From Isoetes taiwanensis (lineage: Eukaryota > Streptophyta > Lycopodiopsida > Isoetales > Isoetaceae), in assembly GCA_021234155.1 (NCBI GenBank), contig JAJEKV010000028.1, positions 9,564,134 to 9,628,133 on the forward strand: 64,000 nt of DNA, in the 5' to 3' direction. Below the pieces are notes generated by a model. That model was not told the origin of the DNA. It did no database searches and saw only the letters and a program-made list of their open reading frames with translations. The position numbers and the translations under genes were made by a program. Below, one piece after another: positions 13,001 to 23,490 of the stretch; position 1 is the stretch's first letter, and the number at the start of each line of letters is the position of its first letter.

Positions 13001-14582
13001 TCTAAAATAAGAATTATAGTAATCAAATAGTCTTTTGAGACAAAAGGAATTGTCATGATGACAAAACCTTGTGGTTTAGAATCGTTCTAACTAAGTAGGT
13101 AACCCATGCGAAATAAGAAGCGTATAACCTCTTAAGGGGAGAGAATAGATATGACGTTGTGTACAACGTCATTGAAGGGGTGCAGGACCAATTTCTTTTC
13201 GAAGAAAGTGGGAGGGCTCAATCTTATGATTGAACGTACTTGTATCGAATTGACCGACCCGTAGAATAGAGTTCACTCCGGCAATGGCCGAAGCGAATAG
13301 AGCGTAAAATAGATAGATACCTTAGGCTCAGGAGGCCTTCAACGTGCGAGACTGACGTAGTAGCTAACTACACCAATGAAGTGGAGCAAAACTATGGGAG
13401 CAATGCAACGACCAAGTCATCTCCAAAGTACTCAACGCCAGCTCAATGGGTGGATTCGTTCTAGCCTTAGGTAAGGTGTGCGCATGTATTATAAGCTTTA
13501 ATGTGTCTTATTGATAAGTTAAATATAGATCCTAATAACTGCATAGAAATTGTTGCATGTATATGTATCATAGGGAAATAAGTTAAATAACAACGATAAT
13601 GTGAGGTAGCATGTTAATTGATCCTTCATGAGGGGACTTAATTCCTTCCAAGGATAGCTATATGACCTCGGGGTCCTTATAAATATAGATAGAAAATAGA
13701 ATTCGGATATACTTAAGTATATCTTAGGGATATATTTCCAAGGGTAATGCAGGACCCAAGGAAGAGAATAAGAAGCACATCTAATTCTTGTGTATGATAA
13801 TTAAAACCTTGTCTATGTAACAACAATAGGAAGTAGGGTTATTGTTTAAATAATCGCGATCTAAAAGTCGTTAAATATTGCAAAGCTTAGAGTAAATTTA
13901 ATTGTACTATCGGAAGTAATATATCCAATACTATGATAATGTTAATTCATAAATATTACCTTAGGGTAATTATGTTAATCACATGCATTAATGGAAAAAA
14001 AAAAAAAATTGGCTCAGGCATGTCGATTTGTGTTTAGATTAGTTTCATGTGTAGTTAAGATTAATCTACGCATGCAACCTATGCTTGGTATGGATTGCAT
14101 GCGTTGTTACCGATGATGAGACCACTACGGTGATCTCTAGGGCGTGGTGTAATGTCAATGTAGGCATGACCGCGTTTCCGCCTGGACGAGTGGAAGGTAG
14201 ATTAGAAAGTCTACTTCTGTCCCACGGAAGTAGATGACCCCGAGAGAAAGGAGGTCATTAAGGAATGCATTGATAGGAAAGGCACCTTTAGCCCCATATA
14301 TGCTTTGATAGGAGGAATCTATCCTTCGCGCCCCAGCGGGAAGGATATCCTCCACGCTGGGCAACTAGAGGTGTAGGCATGAGCGGCATATAGGCATATA
14401 GGCGCTGTCTCCACGGCCATAATGGAAGATCCACCCTCTTCCTACGCCGGGAGATTAGCCATGCATCCATGTAGATAGGTGGGGTGGTCACCATATAACC
14501 AAAATTTTTGTAATAATTAATAATAGGTAGTGTCGACTGCAGGCCAATAGAGCTCCGGAGGGCAAGGAGGTCGAACTACGAA

Positions 14583-15140
14583 GGCTTGCAACACAAATTT
14601 TGTTATAATGTGTTGCAAGGGATGAAGGGTACCTTAGAAGTGTAAATTTTGTATGAAATTGATAAACTTTGATAAACTTAAATGTTGTATTAAGTAAGGT
14701 TAATAATTACCTTGCGTGGATTAAGTTATGATGTGATAAGTTAATTGGATAATGAAATAGTAATGTCTTAAACATTACCTTAGAGTAATTCTAATAATTA
14801 AGATAGTAAGTATGTAATTATAGATATTGTAAAATTAATGCAGGATTTTAAGGTGCGAAGACCTGCAACACAAATTTTGTTGGAATGTGTTGCAAGGAAT
14901 GAAGAGTACCTTAAATAATAATTGTATATGAAAGTGTTAAATTGTGATAAACTAAATGTTGTGATAATAGAAACTAATAAGTACCTTATTTTAGTAGAAG
15001 TTACTTAATTGACAACTTATTTGATAATGTAATGGCGTAATAATGATTTAAAAATATTATCTTAAGGTAATCGTAATAAATGTGTAAGTATTATAGTAGT
15101 ATATCGTATGCATCAGGTTGATTGCAGGTTAGGAAGATTC
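14583..15140 (+). repeat. Tandem duplication before C 3' LTR
   Basis: Two diverged units of about 281 bp begin at 14583 and 14864, each opening with a hairpin (gcaacaca...tgtgttgc) followed by gtaccttA and an AT-rich body with a gataaacttaaatg-like block. A more diverged third unit may lie at 13540-13990, which shares the small palindrome attaccttagggtaat. Confidence 0.6.
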
Positions 15141-15181
15141 TAAGGTGGGGAGAACCACGATGCTGCGGACAGCATCATTTC

Positions 15182-15194
15182 AAGGTGGGGAGAA
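15182..15194 (+). promoter_or_regulatory. Polypurine tract of element C
   Basis: aaggtggggagaa directly abuts the TGTGAC start of the 3' LTR, the expected position of the plus-strand primer. Element A has taaggggagaa and B aagggggggagaa at the same place. Confidence 0.8.
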
Positions 15195-15441
15195 TGTGAC
15201 GTTCCGGCCACGATACGCCCGGGGCGTATATTGTACCGCCATCGCCACGCCGCATTACACGCCACCCGACCGTGGCGGTAACGCCAACGTAGCCAAGTGG
15301 GTAGCCCCTAGGGGGCAACTTGCTAAGAATGTGCATTAGTATTAATGTGCACATTTTCCAATGTACACATTAATGTGGGCACACATTTCCATGTGGCCAC
15401 TTGATGCCAAGTGGGCCATACCCATAGGTGCAATTAATGTG

Positions 15442-16239
15442 TGAGAAAAATATAGACAGACAAAAATATTATGGTCAGATCAAAATTGTTGGAGAATAGC
15501 CAAGGAAAAGGTTATTTGACCATTATGGTTCTAACCTATTCAAGGCTTTTGAAAAATAAGAGGAATATCTTGGAAACAATTATCTAACTTATAGTTCTAG
15601 TTGCTTCAAGATATAAACCTAGAAGATCCTCTAGATGATGGAAAAATCGAAGGTTCTATTATGAGCATAAGGAGATAAGGGAAAAACCAAAGGAAAGAAG
15701 AAAGGGGATTAAGAACTTGCCTTATGCATACGTTTAACCTGCTATTTTGTTTTTCTAAGCTCGGCCCAATGTTTTTGAGCCAAGCAACAAGAGAATCGGT
15801 CGGTGGTGCAAAACCGCCGGACTGATCTCGGAATAAAAGAAGAAGCATAGATTGAATTAACTTACAGGTTTAAAGCAGATTGAATCGGCCGGATTTGAGT
15901 GCCACGGATTGCGTTTGAAGGTTGGTCAGATGTGCTACAGTGAATGGGTCAATCCCATTGCTACAGTGACCCGAGCTTCATTATTTCCTATAGTTCTAAT
16001 TGATATCTATAGTTTTAATGATGCTTAGTATATTTTCAATGGTTTTATTGCTTGGATATTACAATTGCAAATGCTTCATGTTAAACTGGTACTAGTATAC
16101 ATATGGGATAATTTTGTTCACTGAGATCTTATGTGCATAAAACGATCACATTAGTGTTCCTGCTCAGTAAAAGGTTTGTGGTAGCAATGTTGAAGAATTG
16201 ACAAAGACTTAGCCTATTAAATTTAATTTTTTCTCTTCA
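15442..16239 (+). repeat. 5' LTR of copia element
   Basis: 798 bp, starts TGAGAAAAATATAGAC, ends TTTTTTCTCTTCA. It carries the promoter and poly(A) signals for the element. No difference from the 3' LTR was noticed. Confidence 0.95.
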
Positions 16240-16240
16240 T

Positions 16241-16253
16241 TGGTATCAGAGCC
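16241..16253 (+). promoter_or_regulatory. Copia primer binding site (tRNA-iMet)
   Basis: tggtatcagagcc starts one base after the LTR, the standard plant copia PBS complementary to initiator tRNA-Met. Only 15 bases separate it from the ATG at 16269, so the leader is very short. Confidence 0.95.
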
Positions 16254-16268
16254 AGGTTACTTGTAAAG

Positions 16269-19200
16269 ATGGCCAGTCGATTTGGTGCAGGACTTCTAGC
16301 TGCAATTGAGGTGTTCAAAGGGGACTCTGGTTTCCAAGTATGGAAGGAAAAGATAAAACATGTCCTACAAGTAGAAGATCTGTGGCATTTGATTGAAGAA
16401 GATTCAAGAACTGTTGGAGATGCTGGAGGAACAGTTGGAAGCACAAGTGTTGCGGATGCTGTGGAGGAAGGATCTTCCTCAGAAGGAACCACTGCTGTAA
16501 GGAGACAAACAAGAACAGTCAGCTTAACATCTGCTAGAGATAAAACAGTGGAAGAACATGCCAAGGTGATGGAAGCACAAGGCATAATCATAAGTAAAGT
16601 AAGTTCGAGCATAGTTTTGAAGTTGAGAGGTATGCATCCTAAGTTAATGTGGAACTATATGCTTACTAATTATGAGGAGAAGACTTCTTCTCAAATTGAT
16701 GTGCTAGAAAATGAATTGAGAAGGTTGAAGTTCAAAGAAGGAGATGATGTTAATGAGTTTCTGCAGACATTTGATAATATAATTGCAGATTTAGAGGGAG
16801 CCGGAGTACTTTACACTCAACAGCAACAAGTGTTGGCAATGTCAAGAGCTGTAATAAGTCTGGGAAATATTTCCATGTTCATGAGGACAATTGCTAGGAC
16901 AAAAATGGAGGCTGAGAGAATGCTGAAAACAGAACTTGAACAAAGCAAAGTACTAGACGAAGAGGAGACTGCTCAGATATACTATGCAAAGGGGAAAGGA
17001 GCAAGCAAAAGTAAGTGGGAAACACGAAAAGGAGGTAATCTTGGACCCTGTTACAATTGCAATCAGTATGGTCATTTGAAGATAAACTGTCCTAGTCTAA
17101 CAAAGGAGATAAGTTGTTATAACTGTGGAGGGAGAGGTCATTACGCATCCAACTGCTCCACGCCTAAAGAGAACTCAAACTCAAGAGGGAGAGGCAGAGG
17201 AGGAAGAGGAGCATTAGGAAACAGGGGCAGAGGCAAAGGAAGAGGCAAAACCGTGAACTTTGAAGCAAATGTGGCTGAGGAAGTACCTTTGGAGGAAGAA
17301 GAGATAAATGAAGATGCAGAGGTAAATAAAATTAAAGTTCTAACAGTTTGGGATAAGAAAATTAATGATGATCTTCTCATTTTAGATAGTGGAGCTGAAA
17401 AATCGATAGCCTGCTCAAGTTCAATGCTAAAAGACAGAATTGGAACAAAGGGAGGACACATTCAAGTTGGGAATGGGAACTTACAGAGAATTGAAGACAT
17501 TGGAGTGCTTGAACTGTTTGATCTAAATGGAAATGTTGTAAATCTTAAAGATGTACTCTGTGTACCAACTTTGGTCAGAAATTTAATATCAATTTCACAG
17601 TTGGTTGATTTAGGCTTCAAGGTTGTTTTTGAGCAAATGCACTGCAAAATCTTTGAAGGAGAGAAACTGAAATTTCTTGGAAGACGTATTGGGAATTTGT
17701 TTGGATTAGAAAGACAAAGTATCAATGCTGTAAATCTGATTGAAATCCCAAACATTATAACCTGGCATGAAAGGCTGGGACATACAAATATTAAAAATAT
17801 TGAAACTATGATTAAACAAGGATGGCTCAAATCTGCAGACCACAAAATTGAGAATTATACATGCAAGGGATGCATGCTTGGTAAACAATGTAGACTGCCC
17901 TTTAAGAGATCAGTTAAAAGAGCAAAGGGGATCCTCGATTTAATTCATACTGACTTGTGCGGACCTCTAAATGTTACAGGAATCACAGGGAAGAAATATT
18001 TTTTAACCTTAATCGATGATTACAGTAGAAGAACAAGGGTATATTGTTTGAGGAGTAAAGACTTGGTTTTTGAAGCGTTCAAGAATTTTGTAGCTGAAGA
18101 GGAATGCTCAACAGGAAGAAGAGTAAGGTGTGTACGGTCTGACAGAGGAGGTGAGTACATGTCTAATAAATTCAAAGGTTTTTGTGCTAGTAAAGGAATA
18201 AAAAGACAATATACATGCAGTCATACTCCGCAACAGAATGGAGTAGCAGAAAGGAAAAATAAAACTATACTCAATGCTGTAAGATCAATGATCAAGCACT
18301 CAGGGTTACCAAACTTCTTATGGGAAGAAGCAGTTAAAACTGCTGTGGAAATCCAAAATGCATTACCTTCAGCAAGCCTAGATGGTGACTGCCCACTTTG
18401 GCTATGGTCAGGAAAAATGCCAAACTATGAGAAATATAAAGTGTACGGATGTCTGACCTATACTCATGTGCCTGAAAAACAAAGGCTAAAGTTAGATGAC
18501 AGATCCATGGTAACATACCTTGTGGGTTATGATGATCAGTCTAAGGGTTATAGAGTATATAATCCCAAGTCAAGAAAAGTGTTGATAAGCCGAGATGTAC
18601 ATTTTGTTGAAAACCAGCTGTACAAACCCAGGGATACTGAAAAGGATATGGAAATTTCAGGGGAAAGAATTAAGGAAATAAAATCTGATGACAGGGTAGA
18701 AAATACAACATCAAATAACGATGAGATGGGAAACCATTATGATAGTGATGGAGATTCAGAATCAATAGAAAGCAGTGAAGAAGAAACAGAAGGACATATG
18801 AGAGGATATGAAGAAAATACTGCACAACATGGAAAAACTACTGAGCAGCCCATTAAAGATACAAAAAAGAGAAGGACTGAAGGAGAAATTCTCAAGGATG
18901 AAGCTCCAGTTGATATCAGCTTATATGGAAGGCAGAATGACGGAAAAAGTACAAGGATACAATCGAGAACTTTTGATGAAATATTACTAGTAATGGAAAC
19001 GGGAATACCAGAAAGTTTTGAGGAAGCATTGAGCAGCTCTGATGCAGCCAAATGGATACAAGCAATGGATGAAGAAATGAGATCGTTTGATAGAACATCC
19101 ACTTATGAAATAGTTGATCCACCAAAGTTGACAAATGTAGTTGGAAACAAGTGGGTGTATAAATTGAAACTAGATGCAGAAGGTAATCCCAAATATAAGG

Positions 19201-20579
19201 CAAGGTTAGTAGCCCAAGGGTTTACCCAAAAGAAAGGAATAGATTATAAAGATACATACTCACCTGTTGTCAAATTAACCAGCGTCAGGATGCTAATAGC
19301 ATATGCAAATGCAATGGGACTGGAGCTGCACCACATGGATGTGAATACTGCATTCCTTAATGCAGAATTGGAGGAAGACATATATATGAAACAGGCCCCT
19401 GGGTATGAGAGAGGAAAAGACAAAGTATGGAAACTTAAAAAGGCAGTTTATGGGCTGAAACAATCGCCCAGACAGTGGTATAAATGCATTGACTCTTATC
19501 TTAGAGAGCAAGGGTTTAATAAATTGGATAATGATGGAAATGTATACATCTACAAGGAGGAAAACAGTTACTGCATAATAGCTTTGTACGTAGATGATTG
19601 TGTAATGATTGCCAATGGTCTAGGAATACTAAACTGTTGTAAAAGGATACTTGAAAGTAAATTTCAAATGACAGACTTAGGCGAGTTGAAAAGATTCCTT
19701 GGAATTGAAGTGGCCCGAGATAAAAGGAAAAAGATTCTTACACTGACACAGACCAGATACATACAATATATGCTTGAAAAATTTAACATGCAAGACTGCA
19801 ACTCTGTAAAGACACCAGCACTTCCAGGGTGCAAACTCTCTAAAGATCTTTGTCCAAAGACGGAAAAGGAAAAGGAAGAAATGGAAGCCATTCCATACAG
19901 ACAGTTGACTGGAAGCCTTTTGTATCTGGCAAATAATACAAGACCAGACATAGCATACGTAGTAAACGTTCTGAGCAGATATAATAATAATCCAGGAAAA
20001 GGCCACTGGATTGCAGCAAAAAGAGTCCTGAGATATCTAAAGGGTTCACAGCATGTTGGCTTAGTATTCAATTCAGAGGATTTACAACTAAAGGCATACA
20101 GTGATGCAGACTGGTGTGGCGATTTAGATGAGAGGAAGTCAACCTCTGGTTACGCACTAATTCTTGGAGGCGGGCCAGTTAGTTGGAGAAGTAAGAAACA
20201 GGGATCAATAGCCTTATCCACGGCAGAATCTGAGTATGCAGCAACTACATTAGTTGCTAAAGAAATAATATGGGCTAGAAGATTTCTGGACGAGTTAGGA
20301 ATAACACAAAAGGGCAGCACTGTACTTTTTTGTGACAGCCAAAGCTGCATTGCAATGACAAAGAACCCAGTTCTTCATGAAAGAACCAAGCACATAGAAA
20401 TGGAGATGCACTTTATTAGGGAGATGGTAAACAGAAGTTTTATACAGCTGAGTTACATCAAGTCTGAAGATCAATTAGCTGACTTGTTCACAAAAGCATT
20501 AAGTGGAAACAGATTCAAAAGACTGGCAGAAGAATTAAACTGTACAGAGAGCCACAATTATGATCTGAAAGGGGAATGA
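16269..20579 (+). CDS. Copia gag-pol polyprotein
   Basis: 1436 residues in one frame, start 30 bp after the LTR. Gag occupies about residues 1-300, with two CCHC zinc knuckles at about 261-274 (CYNCNQYGHLKINC) and 283-296 (CYNCGGRGHYASNC); one knuckle is more usual. Protease has LDSGA at about 372. Integrase has the HHCC zinc finger at about 499-545 (WHERLGH, CKGC) and a core with D (HTDLCGP, about 561), D (RSDRGGEY, about 623) and E (NGVAERKN, about 661). RT spans about 960-1200 with NKWVYKLK, HHMDVNTAFLNAEL and the catalytic LYVDD at about 1105. RNase H is at about 1275-1400 with SDADWCGD, STAESEY and DSQS, ending ADLFTKAL. Integrase before RT defines Ty1/copia. No stop or frameshift is seen. 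The protein copies the element RNA in particles and integrates the cDNA. Confidence 0.97.
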   Translation: MASRFGAGLLAAIEVFKGDSGFQVWKEKIKHVLQVEDLWHLIEEDSRTVGDAGGTVGSTSVADAVEEGSSSEGTTAVRRQTRTVSLTSARDKTVEEHAKVMEAQGIIISKVSSSIVLKLRGMHPKLMWNYMLTNYEEKTSSQIDVLENELRRLKFKEGDDVNEFLQTFDNIIADLEGAGVLYTQQQQVLAMSRAVISLGNISMFMRTIARTKMEAERMLKTELEQSKVLDEEETAQIYYAKGKGASKSKWETRKGGNLGPCYNCNQYGHLKINCPSLTKEISCYNCGGRGHYASNCSTPKENSNSRGRGRGGRGALGNRGRGKGRGKTVNFEANVAEEVPLEEEEINEDAEVNKIKVLTVWDKKINDDLLILDSGAEKSIACSSSMLKDRIGTKGGHIQVGNGNLQRIEDIGVLELFDLNGNVVNLKDVLCVPTLVRNLISISQLVDLGFKVVFEQMHCKIFEGEKLKFLGRRIGNLFGLERQSINAVNLIEIPNIITWHERLGHTNIKNIETMIKQGWLKSADHKIENYTCKGCMLGKQCRLPFKRSVKRAKGILDLIHTDLCGPLNVTGITGKKYFLTLIDDYSRRTRVYCLRSKDLVFEAFKNFVAEEECSTGRRVRCVRSDRGGEYMSNKFKGFCASKGIKRQYTCSHTPQQNGVAERKNKTILNAVRSMIKHSGLPNFLWEEAVKTAVEIQNALPSASLDGDCPLWLWSGKMPNYEKYKVYGCLTYTHVPEKQRLKLDDRSMVTYLVGYDDQSKGYRVYNPKSRKVLISRDVHFVENQLYKPRDTEKDMEISGERIKEIKSDDRVENTTSNNDEMGNHYDSDGDSESIESSEEETEGHMRGYEENTAQHGKTTEQPIKDTKKRRTEGEILKDEAPVDISLYGRQNDGKSTRIQSRTFDEILLVMETGIPESFEEALSSSDAAKWIQAMDEEMRSFDRTSTYEIVDPPKLTNVVGNKWVYKLKLDAEGNPKYKARLVAQGFTQKKGIDYKDTYSPVVKLTSVRMLIAYANAMGLELHHMDVNTAFLNAELEEDIYMKQAPGYERGKDKVWKLKKAVYGLKQSPRQWYKCIDSYLREQGFNKLDNDGNVYIYKEENSYCIIALYVDDCVMIANGLGILNCCKRILESKFQMTDLGELKRFLGIEVARDKRKKILTLTQTRYIQYMLEKFNMQDCNSVKTPALPGCKLSKDLCPKTEKEKEEMEAIPYRQLTGSLLYLANNTRPDIAYVVNVLSRYNNNPGKGHWIAAKRVLRYLKGSQHVGLVFNSEDLQLKAYSDADWCGDLDERKSTSGYALILGGGPVSWRSKKQGSIALSTAESEYAATTLVAKEIIWARRFLDELGITQKGSTVLFCDSQSCIAMTKNPVLHERTKHIEMEMHFIREMVNRSFIQLSYIKSEDQLADLFTKALSGNRFKRLAEELNCTESHNYDLKGE
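20565..20576 (+). promoter_or_regulatory. Copia polypurine tract
   Basis: ctgaaaggggaa immediately before the 3' LTR start at 20577. It overlaps the last codons of gag-pol, so the coding frame runs right up to the LTR. Confidence 0.85.
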
Positions 20580-21374
20580 GAAAAATATAGACAGACAAAA
20601 ATATTATGGTCAGATCAAAATTGTTGGAGAATAGCCAAGGAAAAGGTTATTTGACCATTATGGTTCTAACCTATTCAAGGCTTTTGAAAAATAAGAGGAA
20701 TATCTTGGAAACAATTATCTAACTTATAGTTCTAGTTGCTTCAAGATATAAACCTAGAAGATCCTCTAGATGATGGAAAAATCGAAGGTTCTATTATGAG
20801 CATAAGGAGATAAGGGAAAAACCAAAGGAAAGAAGAAAGGGGATTAAGAACTTGCCTTATGCATACGTTTAACCTGCTATTTTGTTTTTCTAAGCTCGGC
20901 CCAATGTTTTTGAGCCAAGCAACAAGAGAATCGGTCGGTGGTGCAAAACCGCCGGACTGATCTCGGAATAAAAGAAGAAGCATAGATTGAATTAACTTAC
21001 AGGTTTAAAGCAGATTGAATCGGCCGGATTTGAGTGCCACGGATTGCGTTTGAAGGTTGGTCAGATGTGCTACAGTGAATGGGTCAATCCCATTGCTACA
21101 GTGACCCGAGCTTCATTATTTCCTATAGTTCTAATTGATATCTATAGTTTTAATGATGCTTAGTATATTTTCAATGGTTTTATTGCTTGGATATTACAAT
21201 TGCAAATGCTTCATGTTAAACTGGTACTAGTATACATATGGGATAATTTTGTTCACTGAGATCTTATGTGCATAAAACGATCACATTAGTGTTCCTGCTC
21301 AGTAAAAGGTTTGTGGTAGCAATGTTGAAGAATTGACAAAGACTTAGCCTATTAAATTTAATTTTTTCTCTTCA
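20577..21374 (+). repeat. 3' LTR of copia element
   Basis: 798 bp, same length and, on reading, same sequence as the 5' LTR. It is followed by the atgtg duplication and then the rest of the C LTR. Confidence 0.95.
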
Positions 21375-22834
21375 ATGTGCACATTTTCCAATGTACACAT
21401 TCATTAATGTGCACACATTTCCATGTGAGCACATTTGGGTGCACACATTTCCATGTGGGCACATTTGGCCACCTAGCCCTTAAAGGCAAGTGGGCCCTTT
21501 TCCCAATTATCCCACATGCGTAAAGGGGATAATTGGAAACCCTAGCCAACCCCCTTGTCTATTTAAGTAGGAGAACCCTAACTTGCCCATTTTCGTTTCT
21601 AGGGTTTTAGAACTCTGTTTTGGCTGCCTCAACAGCCAAAACCGCCTCCCAGACTCTGCCTGAGAGGATTGCAACGTTAGTTTCCCTTGATTCAAGCGTT
21701 TCAGCAGGATGGTCGAGCTCAGGTCAGGAGGAGGAACTCAAGGATCAGGTATTTAGGCAATTTAGTAGTCTAAACCCCATTTCAGCCATCGAATCAGTAG
21801 GTTTAGCCTCTTAAATTGCCCATAGCAGCCCTCTAGATCTCTAGATAGCAGATTCTAACTAAAGAACCTAACTCTATGATGTAGATTAGATCTAGTTCTT
21901 TAGTTCTCTGTGAAGTATATGTATGATGTATCTCTATGAACTCCTTGTATTGGGAAGGGGGGTAGAGACCTAAAGCTTTGTAGTTGATGCTCCTAGAGTA
22001 GCCTCTCTAGCACACTGTAGATGCGGCCTGTGCACAAGAGCCACACCAGGTTGTGGGTGAAGGGGCCAGACTGGCTTATAAGGAGATTCGTGTTCTGACT
22101 CTTGAACGATCCCTATGGTGTGTTAGTGCTGCCGGGGATCATTGTGACTAGGTCTAATGGCTTGCCACTGCGTGTGGGCAAGGCATGGGCTCGACACTCG
22201 TGAGGTAGTGGATATGACCTTCCATTGAGTTCAAGTCGAATACGGGCAGTGGCCCTCTAGTCACCTTGAGTCAGCATGTAGATCTCTGGAGGGAGTGATC
22301 CCTACCTGCCCCATCGGAACTGGGGAGATGAAACCCAGGAATAGCCCTTTGGCTATGCATCCCGGGCTCTGGTCAGTCCCAACACTTTTCAGCCTACCGC
22401 AAAGTGTGAGGGGGGGCGGATGGAGTGGACAACCCTAAGCCATGTTCTTATGCCGCCCAAATCCATTGCCATGAATTCTGTCTGCAATGAACTCTGGAGA
22501 CCCAAGCCGTCAGTCCTCCCTTTGAGTCTGAGCCTTGGGTAGGATTTCCTCTATGCATTGTGCTGATCATTGTCTTTTGCAGATGTGATGTGCCACCCAG
22601 AAGGGTGGGTATATGTGTTGCTCTTATATACTGACATGTATGTTTACGCTTCCGCAGCTAGGTAGGCCCTGAGGGAGACGGGGTACAATGACCCTTTCAC
22701 TCTTCCCACTGGAACCCATCACGGTTGCAGTGTTATGTGAAGGGCCCTGTATCGGCATGGAGCTGGTATGGGGGAAGAACTCCTGTTTGTATACGGTGAG
22801 TGCACCGTATGCGAGTAGGGGACGTCACAGGATT

Positions 22835-23490
22835 GGTCTAGTTATTGGTTAGAGAAAGTCCAAGCTTCCTTCGAGAAGCTTAAAGAGGCCTTGACAACAG
22901 CACCAGTGCTTGTTCTTCCGGACCCGAGTAAAGATAAGTTGGTAGCAACAGATGCGAGCAAGATAGCAACAGTGGCAGTCTTGATGCAAGAAGGAAGGGT
23001 AGTCGCCTACGACTCAAAGAAGATGAACGACGTAGAAAGCAACGCTACCCAACCCATGATCAGGAGCTGCTAGCCATTGTCGGGCATTGAGGATATGGAG
23101 GCATTATTTTTTGGGAAGGAAGTTTCGGTTAGATCACGATCACCAGAGCCTTCAGTATCTTTTCACCCAGCCACTCCTCAACTTAAGGCAAAGGAGGTGG
23201 ATGGAATTCCTTGAGGAGTATGATTTTGATATTATATATAAGCCTGGTAAGCTTAATGTTGTAGCAGATGCCCTCTCTAGGAGGCTATTTCAGACAAGGA
23301 CGCATTGTAATGCGATTTCCACTCTTTTCGAAAGTGAGTTTGACAAGAAGATTGAGGAGTCCTTGCCAACCGATGTGGACTTCAAGGAGGTGTGGGAAAG
23401 CCTCTCCAAGGAAGCCGTAACAGAGACAAAGGAGCGGGAAGCCTTCAAGCATTTTAAGAAGGAAGGCAACTTTGTTGTACCACAAGCATA
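22835..23490 (+). pseudogene. Element A RNase H remnant
   Basis: Directly after the ggatt duplication the frame cut at 5375 resumes. It contains LTTAPVLVLPDPSKDKL and ATDASKIATVAVLMQ (about 22890-22990), then after a frame change near 23075 a WRHYFLG segment, a degenerate DH-QSL-Y motif, and [14 protein letters not shown] with [12 protein letters not shown] (23190-23285). The order is that of a Ty3/gypsy RNase H followed by the connection to integrase. A stop at 23071 breaks it. Confidence 0.85.

Larger units (their letters stand above)
7085..15181 (+). other. Non-coding internal region of element C
   Basis: About 8.1 kb with only short ORFs (none over about 125 codons with recognisable motifs). 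Layout: hairpin cassettes 7308-8382; a purine-rich stretch 9100-12600 with many small overlapping ORFs rich in Arg, Lys, Pro and Thr that may be remains of an old gag-like or upstream ORF; a segment 12600-13000 shared with B; AT-rich DNA 13400-14000 with an A-run near 13994; and a tandem duplication 14583-15140. I see no RT, integrase or protease motif. Confidence 0.75.
15442..21374 (+). mobile_element. Intact Ty1/copia retrotransposon
   Basis: 5933 bp, LTRs of 798 bp (15442-16239 and 20577-21374) that look identical on reading, TG...CA ends, 5-bp target duplication atgtg (15437-15441 and 21375-21379), PBS, one uninterrupted 1436-codon gag-pol ORF, and a polypurine tract. All parts expected of an autonomous element are present, so it is likely a recent insertion and potentially still active. 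It sits in the 3' LTR of element C. Confidence 0.97.
5376..22829 (+). mobile_element. Element C: non-autonomous LTR retrotransposon (LARD-like) inside A pol
   Basis: C starts TGTGACGTTCC at 5376, ends GACGTCACA at 22829, and is flanked by ggatt at 5371-5375 and 22830-22834. LTR lengths are 1696 and about 1697 bp (the second after subtracting the nested copia and its duplication). The internal region (7072-15194, about 8.1 kb) has a PBS and a polypurine tract but no recognisable gag or pol. Its segment 12600-13000 aligns by eye with B at 47320-47720, just before the pol of B, after which C lacks pol. It probably moves with proteins made by a related chromovirus. Confidence 0.9.
15195..22829 (+). 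repeat. 3' LTR of element C, split by copia
   Basis: LTR parts are 15195-15441 and 21380-22829. The copia element plus its atgtg duplication sits within the short-repeat zone, between gtgcaattaatgtg and atgtgcacattttcc. This matches the uninterrupted 5' LTR at about 5615, giving a clean filled-versus-empty-site comparison. The LTR ends GACGTCACA at 22829. Confidence 0.9.
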
